From Planctomycetota bacterium (GTDB lineage: Bacteria > Planctomycetota > Phycisphaerae > Phycisphaerales > SM1A02): a stretch of 40,583 nucleotides of DNA. Shown here piece after piece: positions 18,227-27,217 of the stretch (the first letter of the stretch is position 1; every line of letters begins with the position of its first letter). The stretch is taken from positions 1-40,583 of the forward strand of contig JADFSH010000019.1 of assembly GCA_022560875.1 (NCBI GenBank), given 5' to 3'. The notes under the pieces were generated by a model. That model was not told the DNA's origin and did no database searches. It saw only the letters and a list, made by a program, of their open reading frames with translations. A program made the translations under genes and the position numbers.

Positions 18227-18856
18227 TCAACCGGCATTGTTGGCGTTGTTCATACGCACAATCAAGTCCTGGGTGATATCGATCATGGGATTCGCATACA
18301 TGATTCGTCGAACCGCGATTTGCTGCAGAATATGCCCCTCACGGCTCACGCGAGCGTCGGGGTTTTCCGTAAAGGGTGCCTTTGAATCATCCACGATCAC
18401 GAGATCATAACCCTCACTCTCCGCCATGAGTGTGATGGCCGTGCTGATGCTGTTATAAAGGCTTTCATACAGCAGCGATCGTTCGATATCGATTTTTGTC
18501 TCGGCATAGCGCCGGAATCCCTGGTAATCGAGGTTCTTGCGTTGAAACCCGGTTAGCAGCTTATCCCTTTCCGGCCCCTGCTCCATGGCTTTGATCTGCG
18601 TACCAAGGTCGTTCAATTCCTCTTTCCATCTCACATCCTCTGCGTTGATGTCTTCCGTTTTGGCTCTGAGTTGCGCTTCAGCTTCCGCACGCTCGTTCAA
18701 GCCGTCCAGCACCGCCTTGCGATTGACCGTCACCACGACCGTGGGATTGATCATCGCACCACGACTTGCGGTCGCATGATGGGAAACGACAGCGCTGAGC
18801 ATCGCCACCAGCAGCATCGTGGAGACGTTGATAGTCATGATCTTTTTGGATTTCAT
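18227..18856 (-). CDS. OmpH/Skp-like periplasmic chaperone, copy 2
   Basis: A 209-aa paralogue of the neighbouring Skp-like protein: signal segment (INVSTMLLVAMLSAVVSHHA), a strand with VVVTVNRKAVLDGL, a long charged coiled coil (about 50-130), a strand YDLVIVDDS and the tail QIAVRRIMYANPMIDIT. The longest frame begins at 18949, but AAAGGAAA lies just upstream of the ATG at 18856 and the following MKSKK is a normal signal-peptide start. It sits 130 bp downstream of bamA and 126 bp upstream of the other copy. Function as an OMP holdase is inferred from fold and position. Confidence 0.85.
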   Translation of the reverse strand: MKSKKIMTINVSTMLLVAMLSAVVSHHATASRGAMINPTVVVTVNRKAVLDGLNERAEAEAQLRAKTEDINAEDVRWKEELNDLGTQIKAMEQGPERDKLLTGFQRKNLDYQGFRRYAETKIDIERSLLYESLYNSISTAITLMAESEGYDLVIVDDSKAPFTENPDARVSREGHILQQIAVRRIMYANPMIDITQDLIVRMNNANNAG

Positions 18857-18986
18857 CACGAGTTTCCTTTTTCGGGGATCAAACTCATCTTCAACTCTGA
18901 ACGGAGACCCCGCCTTATCTACCCAACGACAATAGGCGAGGTGCATCACGTTTCAAAATCGACTCTAGCACATTGGATTCGTCCAG

Positions 18987-21374
18987 CTAAAAAGGCAATT
19001 CCGCCGTGAAACTGAACACCTGCGTCTCATCACCGTCTTCCTTCTGGAGAGGTATGGCAAAATCGAAGGCGAGTGGCAACTGGCCGAGTGCCGGTATGTA
19101 CAATCGGAGCCCCAGCCCGACTGAGATGCGATATTCATCAAAACCAGGATCCTCCGTCACCGTGCCGGAGTCCACAAACACGACCCCGGTCATGGCCTCC
19201 TGAAAAATGGGAATCTCATACTGTGCTCCAAGAAAGAACTGCCAGGTGCCGCCCACCGGGTCAGTGCCCAGGGTAAGGGTGTCGGCCCGGATGCCCTTGG
19301 GGCTGACAGAGCGGAAATCGAAGCCCCGGAACGTCCGGCCCCCCAGATAAAACCGCTCGTAGGTCGGGGCACGATCTCCAAAGAGATAGCCCGCCTTGGA
19401 GGTGAGTCGCAGGATGGATTTGCGCCCGAGAAAATCCTCAGTCATGGTCAACAACAATGTGTATTCCGCCGTCACGCGCTGGAAATCGATATCCCCTCCC
19501 ATTGCGCCGTACCAGTCGAAACCAAGTTCCAGACGACTACCCCGTCCCGGCCGATTCAGCGTTTCTATAGTGGTGCGCAGGATATCAAAACCGATCGAGG
19601 TGAGCGTATCTGGTCCTGCATCCAGAAAGACCTCAGTCGGTGCATCGGCGTCGATGTTGGTCAGTTCGACAGTACCCGCGCGCATTCGTAAGGCGCCGCT
19701 CCAGACGTCTCCAAACTGGCGACCGAGACGCACCTGGCTGTTCAACCGGTCCTCATCATAATCCTCAAAAATACGACTGCGAAACGCGCCACTAATGTTG
19801 AATGTGTAATCCGAATCGAAGAGATTCGGTTCGGTAAGGCTAATGACGTATTGAAAGAATTCGCTTCCGGGACGCAGGGTCATGGAAAATCTCTGGCCCC
19901 CACCCCGAAATGCGCGGCCTCTGATCAACTCCTCCAGCGATTCCGGCGTGTCAGAGACATCGAAGTTGTTTTGAGCATAGGAAAATTCGCCGAACAGACC
20001 GCTATCCGAACCCACCGCGAAGCCGAAGTTCAACGAACCCGTGTTGCGCTCCTTGATCTCGACAAGCAGGTCCCGGTACTCCGGATCCACTTCGTCCGGC
20101 TCCAGCACGGTGAAACGAACATCGTTGAACAATCTTGTCCGTTGCAGCTTTCTTCGAGATTTTTCCACTTCGTTCGCGTTATACGGTCGGCCCGGCTCCA
20201 GACGTATCTGGCGACGAATCACCTTGTCCCGCGTAAGAAAATTCCCATTGACCTGCACCAAGCCCACTTTGTAGGATCTGCCTTCGCTGATTTCCAGAAG
20301 CAGATCAACCACCGGCTCCGAACTGCTGTGCAGTTCCCTTGAGCGCACGTCGACATCCAGATACCCCATATTCCCGTAGGCTTCCCGAACCGTTTTCACG
20401 GACTTTATGAGCAAATCAGCCCGGAACACATCACCGGAGTTGATTTCAAGCAGTGCGGCAAGCTGCTCGGGGGCAAAGACCCGCAAAGGTCCGCCGTCTT
20501 CCTGTCTTCTGGCCCTCAAACGCCCAAGGCGATATTGCCGCCCCTCATCGATCAGGAAGACGACCTTGGCTTCCCGGTTATTCGGACTCAGTTCTATCTG
20601 TCTGTCGATGCGAACATCGAGAAAGCCACGGGATTTATAAAAACGGTCGAGGGCAATGACATCTTCGAGAATCACCTTCTCATTGAGTTCGCCCTTGCGA
20701 AGCAGAAACATCTGAGGTTTGGTCTTGATTTCCGCCATAAGAAGCCGGGGATCGAAAGCGTTCTCACCGCGAAACTCCACTGCCTTGACCCGAACTCGCG
20801 GCCCCTCTCGGATGACGTATCGAACCACGTCCCGCTGCTCCAACTCCACCTGATCGATACTAACCGTCGTGAGATAATGTCCTCTCTGGCGATAGAGGTT
20901 TTCAATGGCTCGCTTGCCATTATTGATGTGAGAATCGTCCCGCGGACCGCCGGGCAGAACGGAAATAGACCCACGCAATTCCTCGTCTGAGATGAGGCTG
21001 TTACCCACAACCTGCACATCGGCGATGATCGCCTGCTCAATAATCTGGTAGATCACGGCCACCGAACCGTCCTCAAGCAGTTCGACCTCAGCATCGATAT
21101 TCTTGAATTCACCCAGACGGGCCAGTCGTTTGACATCGTTGCTGATGGTTTCTGGGTCGAGGGGATCGCCGATCGCCGTTCGAAGGTTATTCAGCACCAT
21201 CTGTCGGCTGACCCGCCGGAGACCCTCAATCCGGATCTCGGAAATGGGCCGGTCGATCAGGTCTTGGGTGGCTCGATTCTGCCCGGAGACGGGTGAGACC
21301 ACGATGAGCGCCGGAAATCCAGCACACATGACCATCAGAATGGCAAAAATGGCTTTGTCAGCAATTCCATGCAT
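18987..21374 (-). CDS. bamA: Outer membrane protein assembly factor BamA
   Basis: An Omp85-family protein of about 795 aa. After a hydrophobic signal segment come POTRA repeats beginning ISEIRIEGLRRVS (others are visible at ADVQVVGNSLISDEEL, VKAVEFRGENAFD and GLVQVNGNFLTRDKVI). A 16-stranded barrel domain follows, with the L6-loop signature RGF inside LGGRTFRGFDF (about 50 residues before the last strands). The final residue is Phe (TAELPF), the C-terminal aromatic typical of barrel proteins. It folds and inserts outer-membrane proteins. The longest frame starts at a TTG (21413); the ATG at 21374 is preferred, and 21335 is also possible. It heads the operon with two Skp-like genes and the lipid A genes, and diverges from the second lpxD. 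Confidence 0.95.
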   Translation of the reverse strand: MHGIADKAIFAILMVMCAGFPALIVVSPVSGQNRATQDLIDRPISEIRIEGLRRVSRQMVLNNLRTAIGDPLDPETISNDVKRLARLGEFKNIDAEVELLEDGSVAVIYQIIEQAIIADVQVVGNSLISDEELRGSISVLPGGPRDDSHINNGKRAIENLYRQRGHYLTTVSIDQVELEQRDVVRYVIREGPRVRVKAVEFRGENAFDPRLLMAEIKTKPQMFLLRKGELNEKVILEDVIALDRFYKSRGFLDVRIDRQIELSPNNREAKVVFLIDEGRQYRLGRLRARRQEDGGPLRVFAPEQLAALLEINSGDVFRADLLIKSVKTVREAYGNMGYLDVDVRSRELHSSSEPVVDLLLEISEGRSYKVGLVQVNGNFLTRDKVIRRQIRLEPGRPYNANEVEKSRRKLQRTRLFNDVRFTVLEPDEVDPEYRDLLVEIKERNTGSLNFGFAVGSDSGLFGEFSYAQNNFDVSDTPESLEELIRGRAFRGGGQRFSMTLRPGSEFFQYVISLTEPNLFDSDYTFNISGAFRSRIFEDYDEDRLNSQVRLGRQFGDVWSGALRMRAGTVELTNIDADAPTEVFLDAGPDTLTSIGFDILRTTIETLNRPGRGSRLELGFDWYGAMGGDIDFQRVTAEYTLLLTMTEDFLGRKSILRLTSKAGYLFGDRAPTYERFYLGGRTFRGFDFRSVSPKGIRADTLTLGTDPVGGTWQFFLGAQYEIPIFQEAMTGVVFVDSGTVTEDPGFDEYRISVGLGLRLYIPALGQLPLAFDFAIPLQKEDGDETQVFSFTAELPF

Positions 21375-21487
21375 CAAGGCGGGGAGGATACCGGCCAGCC
21401 ATGCCCCGAACAAGCAGATGGCATGGTTCGTTGACCGACTGCCGCGCGATGGCTAGCGTCCTAACCTTTTCCTCAAGGAAGCCTGGC

Positions 21488-22543
21488 ATGGCATTCACGC
21501 TTCAACAGCTCGCAGATCGAATCGGGGCACGGATCGAAGGTGACGGATCTGTCAAGGTCACAGGCTGTGCACCGATCGATATCGCTACGTCTGACCAGAT
21601 CACATTCCTCGCCAACGCCAAATACCTCCGCAATCTGGAAACCACACAGGCCGCGGCGGTTCTTATCGATACCAAAACCACGTGTCCCGGACATCTCAAC
21701 CGCCTCGTATGTGACGATCCATATTTTGCATTCCGCAACCTCATGATCGAGCTGCATGGCTTCCGCCGGCATCCCCTCCCTTCGGACGATTATCTCGCGG
21801 GTGTCAGCTCCCAAGCGATCATCCACCCAGAAGCAACCATCAGCGAGGGAGCCGTTATCCACCCCTTCGCGGTGGTGGAGTGTGGAGCAACCATAGGTAA
21901 TAATACCGTTCTCTACCCTGGGGTGTTTGTCGGACCAGAGGCCAGGGTCGGCAACGACTGCATTCTCTACCCCAATGTCGTGATCTACGACTACTGCACG
22001 CTTGGAAACCGCGTCACTCTGCACAGCAATACCGTGATCGGACAGGACGGATTCGGCTACGCCACCCACTCCGGCGCGCATCATAAAATCCCTCAGACCG
22101 GTATCGTCGTCATCGAGGACGATGTAGAACTCGGAGCCGGTTGCGCCATCGAGCGCAGCACCATGGGTGAGACCCGCATTGGAAAAGGAACCAAGTTTGC
22201 CGACCTCATTTCCATCGGGCACGGTACGACCATCGGCAATCACTGCCTTTTCGTCTCACTCTGTGGCATCTCGGGCTCAGTTGATGTCGGGAATTATGTC
22301 GTTATCGGCGGTCAAGTCGGTGTCGTTGGCCATCTACGCATCGGAGACGGTGTACAGGTCATGGCCAAGTCCGGAGTCGCCAGCGACGTGCCTGACGGCA
22401 TGAAAGTCGGCGGAGCCCCCGCCGTCTCCTACACCACCGCCAAGAAGAACGCGCTGGCCGGTGCCGGACTCTATGAATTGGTCAAGCGGGTACGGAAGCT
22501 TGAAAAGGAAATTGAATTCTTGAAAGCTGATCACAAGACCTGA
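21488..22543 (+). CDS. lpxD: UDP-3-O-acylglucosamine N-acyltransferase, second copy
   Basis: A 351-aa LpxD paralogue: N-terminal domain (FTLQQLADRIGARIEGDG), hexapeptide beta-helix, VIGQDGFGYATHSG, CAIERSTMGETRIG, the histidine segment ISIGHGTTIGNHC and SLCGISGSV. The C-terminus ends in a short charged coiled coil (ELVKRVRKLEKEIEFLKAD), unlike the first copy. AAGGA precedes the ATG at 21488, so the longer frame from 21401 is rejected. It diverges from bamA, leaving only about 110 bp for both promoters. The catalytic His is kept, so it may well be active; a different acyl-chain preference is possible but unproven. Confidence 0.92.
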   Translation: MAFTLQQLADRIGARIEGDGSVKVTGCAPIDIATSDQITFLANAKYLRNLETTQAAAVLIDTKTTCPGHLNRLVCDDPYFAFRNLMIELHGFRRHPLPSDDYLAGVSSQAIIHPEATISEGAVIHPFAVVECGATIGNNTVLYPGVFVGPEARVGNDCILYPNVVIYDYCTLGNRVTLHSNTVIGQDGFGYATHSGAHHKIPQTGIVVIEDDVELGAGCAIERSTMGETRIGKGTKFADLISIGHGTTIGNHCLFVSLCGISGSVDVGNYVVIGGQVGVVGHLRIGDGVQVMAKSGVASDVPDGMKVGGAPAVSYTTAKKNALAGAGLYELVKRVRKLEKEIEFLKADHKT

Positions 22544-22620
22544 TAGTCTCCCAGGAAACTCTCACAAAGATGACATGGCGAAATCGACGTCTTATCGAGC
22601 CCGGGTCATCGAGAGGTTTG

Positions 22621-22758
22621 TTACGTCAGAACCCCCACCAGCACGCCGAGCAGCACGGCGATGATGATGGCCTTCTGATCGGGTTCGATGACCTCTCCTC
22701 CGCCGAATACGCGTGCGAGAAATCCCGGTTTGGACGTGGTTGAGTTGTGAGTGGACAT
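22621..22758 (-). CDS. 45-aa single-helix membrane peptide
   Basis: A short gene hidden inside a longer spurious frame. The peptide starts MSTHNSTTSKPGFLARVFGG, has a polar stretch EVIEPDQ and ends in one hydrophobic helix of about 16 residues (KAIIIAVLLGVLVGVLT). The ATG at 22758 has an unusually strong ribosome site: GGGGAGG, six to seven bases upstream. No family was recognised. N-in orientation with the C-terminus in the membrane (tail-anchored) is suggested by the basic residues before the helix. It converges with lpxD. The frame's upstream extension (to 23319) runs antisense into gcvT and is not believed. Confidence 0.6.
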   Translation of the reverse strand: MSTHNSTTSKPGFLARVFGGGEVIEPDQKAIIIAVLLGVLVGVLT

Positions 22759-23028
22759 CTCGTGCCTCCCCTGCCTGGTAGTGTAACTCATTAGATCAGA
22801 AGCGTGCGATTCGGCACAGGGGGAAGCAAGGGCGGTCCAGAGAAAGCTTGCTACCGGTCTCGCATCAGACTGATTGGGTCGCTTTTGCTGTCTGGAGGAG
22901 TGGCAGGGGCTGCGCGGCCGAATCCCATAATAGTGACCGTTGCCATCACCCTCAATGCGAGCTGTGCCTGGCGTTTCGTCAATTGAGAGGATTGGCGGCA
23001 AGAGCCGCCTCGCGTTACCTTCTGCGGT

Positions 23029-24186
23029 ATGTCTGCCGCCACCGAATCCCTCACCCACACCCCCTTCCACCAGTTCCACGTGGATCGGGGAGCCAAGCTG
23101 ATTGATTTCACGGGCTGGGACATGCCGCTTCATTACGGATCGATTATCGAGGAACACAATCAGGTGCGACGATCGGGCGGTTTTTTCGATGTCTCGCATA
23201 TGGGCCGTTTCCGTATCACGGGTCGCGATGTCCGGGCCTTCCTCGACCTTGTCTGCACTCGTCAAATCTGGGGGATGTCTGACGGCCAGGTCCGCTATTC
23301 CATGATCTGCAACGAACAAGGTGGGACGAAGGACGATGTGCTCATCTATCGATATAGCGAGACCTCATATTCCATGGTCTGCAACGCCTCGAATCGTCTC
23401 AAGCTGCTTGAGCACTTCGACGCCGTCCGGGGCGATATGGTCTTCAAGCTAACGGACGAAACCGAATCGACTGCGATGATCGCCCTCCAGGGGCCAAAGG
23501 TCATGGAAATGCTGTCTTCCTTTTCCAGCGAGATCCCCACGCTGAAGCGATACCGCTTTATCGAGAAGAATCTCATCCTCGCCAGAGTCATGATTGCCCG
23601 CACCGGCTATACAGGAGAGGATGGGGTGGAGGTCATCCTGCCCGCGAAGATCGCCGCCAGGGCCGTCCAGTTGATGCAGAGAATGGTGGACATCGACTCC
23701 TCGGATTCGATGATAAAGCCCGCGGGCCTGGGGGCGCGGGATTCGCTTCGTCTGGAGGCAGGTATGACGCTCTACGGGCATGAGATCACCGAGGAAATTG
23801 ATCCAGTCTCTGCAGGTCTCAATTTCGCCATCAAGCTTAACAAGGGCGAGGATCCGGAAAAAAGCCCCGCCGAGGTCGGACGCTTCATCGGCCAGGACGC
23901 CTTGCAGAAAATCGCCTTCGAAGGCCCGAAACGCCGGCTCATGGGCCTTATTCTCGAAGGCCGTCGCAGCGCACGTCAGGGAATGAAGGTTTTTACCACT
24001 GACGGGGGCTCCGAGATCGGCCTCGTCACCAGCGGCTGCTCCAGCCCCACCTTGCACAAGTGCATCGCGATGGCATACCTCGATGCGGCCCACTGCACTC
24101 CCGGAAACAGCGTGGAAATCGATCTGGGACGAACACGGGTGAGTGCTAATGTGACTATGCTTCCGTTCTACACATCATCAGGATGA
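23029..24186 (+). CDS. gcvT: Aminomethyltransferase, glycine cleavage T-protein
   Basis: A 385-aa GcvT. Family features are LIDFTGWDMPLHYG near the N-terminus, GGFFDVSHMGRFRITG, the folate-site region GGTKDDVLIYR with conserved Asp residues, NASNRLK, ARTGYTGEDGVEV, and GLGARDSLRLEAGMTLYGHE. It transfers the methylene unit from the aminomethyl-lipoyl H-protein to tetrahydrofolate, releasing ammonia. Length fits the family. No gcvH or gcvP is nearby, so the other subunits must be elsewhere. About 270 bp of upstream sequence contains no supported gene. The ribosome site is weak. Confidence 0.95.
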   Translation: MSAATESLTHTPFHQFHVDRGAKLIDFTGWDMPLHYGSIIEEHNQVRRSGGFFDVSHMGRFRITGRDVRAFLDLVCTRQIWGMSDGQVRYSMICNEQGGTKDDVLIYRYSETSYSMVCNASNRLKLLEHFDAVRGDMVFKLTDETESTAMIALQGPKVMEMLSSFSSEIPTLKRYRFIEKNLILARVMIARTGYTGEDGVEVILPAKIAARAVQLMQRMVDIDSSDSMIKPAGLGARDSLRLEAGMTLYGHEITEEIDPVSAGLNFAIKLNKGEDPEKSPAEVGRFIGQDALQKIAFEGPKRRLMGLILEGRRSARQGMKVFTTDGGSEIGLVTSGCSSPTLHKCIAMAYLDAAHCTPGNSVEIDLGRTRVSANVTMLPFYTSSG

Positions 24187-24277
24187 GCCTCCAGACGGAT
24201 CTTCTCGGACCATTTGTCGCAGAAGCGATGAATGTCGATTCAGCCCCGATTGTTCTCATGCCGATTGAGAGAAAACC

Positions 24278-25066
24278 ATGCTTTTTGCTCTGACTCGTGA
24301 AATCAGCCCTCGGTTCAATGAGTGCGAACTGACGCATCTTGAGCGCACGCCCATTGACCTTGATCAGGCCCGGAAACAGCATCAATCCTACTGCACCCTG
24401 CTCGACGAACTCGGTTGTCACGTCATCACCCTGCCCGCGGAGGATTCGATGCCCGATAGCGTGTTTGTCGAGGATCCCGCGATTGTGCTCGAAAACTTGG
24501 CGGTCATCACGCGTCCCGGGGCGGAATCAAGACGAGTCGAAACCGAGAGCATGGAAGAAGCCTTGTCGCCGTATCGTCAGATTGAGCGTATTGTCGCCCC
24601 CGGGACCATCGAAGGGGGCGATGTCATTGTCGTCGGGAAAACCATCTACGTCGGTCGCTCCAGTCGATCCAACGATGATGGCATCGTCCAGCTTACCGCG
24701 CTCACGGCACCGTTCGGCTATGACGTAAGAACCGTGCAGATGACCGGATGTCTCCATCTCAAGACCGGCTGCTCACTCGTTGCTTCAGATACGCTTCTCG
24801 TCAACCGGGCTTGGATTGACGTCGGTGCGTTCGAGGATGTTGATTTCATCGATTCGCATCCGGACGAGGAGTTCGCCGGAAACGCCCTGCTGATTGGAGA
24901 AAACGTCATACATCCCGCCGCACACGAAAAAACCCGCGCCGTCCTCGAAAGCCGGGGCATCAACGTCTCCCCCGTCGAGTATGACGAACTCGCCAAGGCT
25001 GAATCCGGGGTGACCTGCTGCTCGATCATCTTCGAGTCGGATTGGACGCCGCGCCTGGTGGGGTAA
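24278..25066 (+). CDS. N(G),N(G)-dimethylarginine dimethylaminohydrolase (DDAH)
   Basis: A 262-aa amidinotransferase-fold hydrolase. DDAH signatures are all visible: PDSVFVEDPA (60-68, acidic substrate ligands), ITRPGAESRR (77-86), ERIVAPGTIEGGD (103-115), the catalytic histidine H160 in CLHLKTG, and the nucleophilic cysteine C247 in SGVTCCS close to the C-terminus. The enzyme converts methylated arginines to citrulline and methylamines. Length and motif order match bacterial DDAH, although arginine deiminase-like relatives share the fold. It follows gcvT by about 90 bp in the same direction and may be co-transcribed. A metabolic link through one-carbon and amine metabolism is speculative. 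Confidence 0.9.
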   Translation: MLFALTREISPRFNECELTHLERTPIDLDQARKQHQSYCTLLDELGCHVITLPAEDSMPDSVFVEDPAIVLENLAVITRPGAESRRVETESMEEALSPYRQIERIVAPGTIEGGDVIVVGKTIYVGRSSRSNDDGIVQLTALTAPFGYDVRTVQMTGCLHLKTGCSLVASDTLLVNRAWIDVGAFEDVDFIDSHPDEEFAGNALLIGENVIHPAAHEKTRAVLESRGINVSPVEYDELAKAESGVTCCSIIFESDWTPRLVG

Positions 25067-25114
25067 GCTTGAGGTTTGCACAAAGCACTCGTGCCATATC
25101 GCCGAAGGCAAATC

Positions 25115-25155
25115 ACGCCGGACCTGAGCCCTTGGCGAAGGCTCAGGTCCGGCGT
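25115..25155. terminator. Perfect 16-bp hairpin between convergent genes
   Basis: Arms 25115-25130 and 25140-25155 are perfect inverted repeats (ACGCCGGACCTGAGCC and its complement) with a 9-nt loop. It lies between the convergent DDAH and M61 genes, so it is placed to stop transcription from either side. No uninterrupted T tract follows on either strand (only GTTTT about 10 nt downstream on the plus strand), so it may act as a strong 3'-end hairpin rather than a textbook intrinsic terminator. Confidence 0.6.
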
Positions 25156-25228
25156 CAATGTCGTTTTCCTCGCGCCAAGCGCAGTACGCCTTGTGCTGAC
25201 AAATCACGTGCCTCGGTGACATCGTGGA

Positions 25229-27217
25229 TCACTTCTTCTCTTCCTTTTCCTCTTCCGGTTTCTTTTTCGGTTCCGGCCAATCCTGTTGTAGCCATGATTC
25301 ATATACCACCTTCTGCTGATCGGTCGGCTCCTTGACGCGCTGGAGGGTCCATTTGCCGTCCGGCTTGCCGGCAAGGATCAGTTCAATGATCTTCAACTCA
25401 TCGCGACGCATGAGGTGCAGGGCGACCGCATCGCCCGGCTCCATTTTTTTCAATCGCTTGTCAAGGTCGCCCGATGCCAGGCGCCGTCCATCCATGGCGA
25501 GAATCTCATCGCCACTGATAACGCCCCCTAGATACGCCGGACCATCGGACCGGACGCTCCGCACTGTGGTTTTACCCCCGACAGATGAAAGTCTCATGCC
25601 GATGTACGCCTTCATCTTCGGCTCTTGAGGCAAGTCCGCGTCTTCCTCTTCGGTCTCCTCCCCGTCGTCGTCGATTTTGTCGTCCTCATCATCCTCATCG
25701 TCCTTGTCCTCGTCCTCATCATCCTTCTTGCTGGGTTTGAAGGTCAGCTCCAGCCCGACGGTTTTCAAGGCGGTCTCGAAGTCCGGCTCGTCCGTGCCGC
25801 TTGCGTAGGAAGCGAAAAATGGTTTGAAGTCGCTCTCACTCAACTCACTTGCGACGTTGACCAGGTCATCCGGGGTAAAGCCTCCGCCCCCCAGCGGATA
25901 ACGCCGGTACATCGTTTTCATCAGATCATCGAGCGATATGTCATTGCCGGTTCGGGACCGCAGCTCCATATCGAGCAGGAGGCTGACCAGCGATCCCTTG
26001 CTGTAGAAATTGACGGTGGAATTGGCGCTGTCCGGGGTCGAGTGGTTGAACTTGATCCAGGCATCAAAGGAAGATTCCTCAAGACTCTGAATCTTCGCCC
26101 CCGGCAGATTGCGCAGGGATCCGATCGAGTCGGCCAGGCTCTTGAAGTAGTCCTTCGTCTTGGTGAGTTCAGTCCGGGCCAGCGTCAGGCCGGTGTAGTA
26201 GCTCGTCATGCCTTCAGAGACCCACAGCAGCTTTGTGTAGTTCTCCTTCGCGTAGTCATAGGGTTGGATACCCGCGGGCCGAAGCTGCTTGACATTCCAG
26301 GTATGGAAGAACTCGTGGGCCACAAGACCGAGGAAACGCTTATAGGTTTTCTTGTCCTCCAACGACGCGCGACGGGTCTGCATGATGGTGGAGTTGAGAT
26401 GCTCCGTGCCGCCCCCCATGCCCGCTCCGACATGGATGAGAAAAACGTAGCGCTCGTAGGGCATCTCGCCAAAGATAGACGTCTGCGCCTCGACGATGGT
26501 GGCAAAGTCCGTCGTAAGCTCATCAGCGTCGTAATCGGCATGACCCCAGATGACGATCTCGTGGGGCGTGCCATCAACCTCGAAATCGAGCCGGTCGTGC
26601 AGCCCGATCTCGATCGGCGAATCGACCAGGACATCGTAATTCGGGGCGATGAGCGTGCGCTCGTCACCCGGAAGATGCTCAAGCCCGCTCGCGACCTTCC
26701 AATCGGGCGGGGCATCGATCTTGATTAGGATCGGATCCTGCTTGCGATCCGGCACATACAGGAACACCGACGAACCGGAGAGAAAGGCGTGAGTGTCATC
26801 GACGTGGCGGGTGCGGTCACCCAGCGAGTTGGCATACACGCGATAATCCACCCGTACCACCGACGCTCCCCCGGTCGTGACCCGCCACGTGGACTTGTCG
26901 ATTTTCTCAATCTCTAGCGAACGCCCCGAATCAGAAGTGGCCCGGACCTCGCGCACCGTGCCGGCGGGATCGAGAACGACGTACCGGCCCGGTCGCCACA
27001 CGGGCAACGCGAAGTCGATCGTCGGCCCCGTCACATTCGGCACGCGAATGGACAAATCAACCATCTGCGTCTGGGGAGCGGGCAGCGAGACCGTGTAAAC
27101 AATGGGTTCAGACCTAGTGCGGCTTGTGGCCACAGTCGATGGCATGGGGCCGAAAACCATCATCCCAATTGCCATGATCCCCCCGATAAAACGCAATCGT
27201 TTCCTGGTCAAATACAA
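25229..27217 (-). CDS. M61-family (glycyl aminopeptidase-like) metallopeptidase with PDZ domain
   Basis: A 662-aa exported protein. A signal peptide (about 1-30) precedes an N-terminal beta domain. The zinc motif is HEFFH (H301, E302, H305), and the likely third ligand is E335 in WVSEGMTSYY, as in M61 peptidases. A strongly acidic linker (about 494-531) leads to a PDZ domain (about 534-620, IGMRLSSVGGKTTVRSV). The C-terminus is Lys/Glu-rich. M61 enzymes remove N-terminal Gly or Ala residues; a periplasmic role is inferred. The start is taken as TTG 27217 because AGGAGGTG lies exactly 5-7 nt upstream and the resulting N-terminus (MYLTRKRLRFIGGIMAIGMM) is a good signal peptide. The longer frame to 27340 is less likely. 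Confidence 0.9.
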   Translation of the reverse strand: MYLTRKRLRFIGGIMAIGMMVFGPMPSTVATSRTRSEPIVYTVSLPAPQTQMVDLSIRVPNVTGPTIDFALPVWRPGRYVVLDPAGTVREVRATSDSGRSLEIEKIDKSTWRVTTGGASVVRVDYRVYANSLGDRTRHVDDTHAFLSGSSVFLYVPDRKQDPILIKIDAPPDWKVASGLEHLPGDERTLIAPNYDVLVDSPIEIGLHDRLDFEVDGTPHEIVIWGHADYDADELTTDFATIVEAQTSIFGEMPYERYVFLIHVGAGMGGGTEHLNSTIMQTRRASLEDKKTYKRFLGLVAHEFFHTWNVKQLRPAGIQPYDYAKENYTKLLWVSEGMTSYYTGLTLARTELTKTKDYFKSLADSIGSLRNLPGAKIQSLEESSFDAWIKFNHSTPDSANSTVNFYSKGSLVSLLLDMELRSRTGNDISLDDLMKTMYRRYPLGGGGFTPDDLVNVASELSESDFKPFFASYASGTDEPDFETALKTVGLELTFKPSKKDDEDEDKDDEDDEDDKIDDDGEETEEEDADLPQEPKMKAYIGMRLSSVGGKTTVRSVRSDGPAYLGGVISGDEILAMDGRRLASGDLDKRLKKMEPGDAVALHLMRRDELKIIELILAGKPDGKWTLQRVKEPTDQQKVVYESWLQQDWPEPKKKPEEEKEEKK

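Noticed and set aside
22758-23319. Upstream extension of the 45-aa gene to a 232-codon frame
   Set aside because: It runs antisense through the gcvT start, while a strong ribosome site sits directly before the internal ATG at 22758.
25625-26728. Plus-strand frame with a striking poly-Leu/Ile/Val membrane-like segment
   Set aside because: The hydrophobic run is the reverse complement of the Asp/Glu-rich linker of the M61 peptidase (GAN codons read backwards give Val, Ile and Leu).
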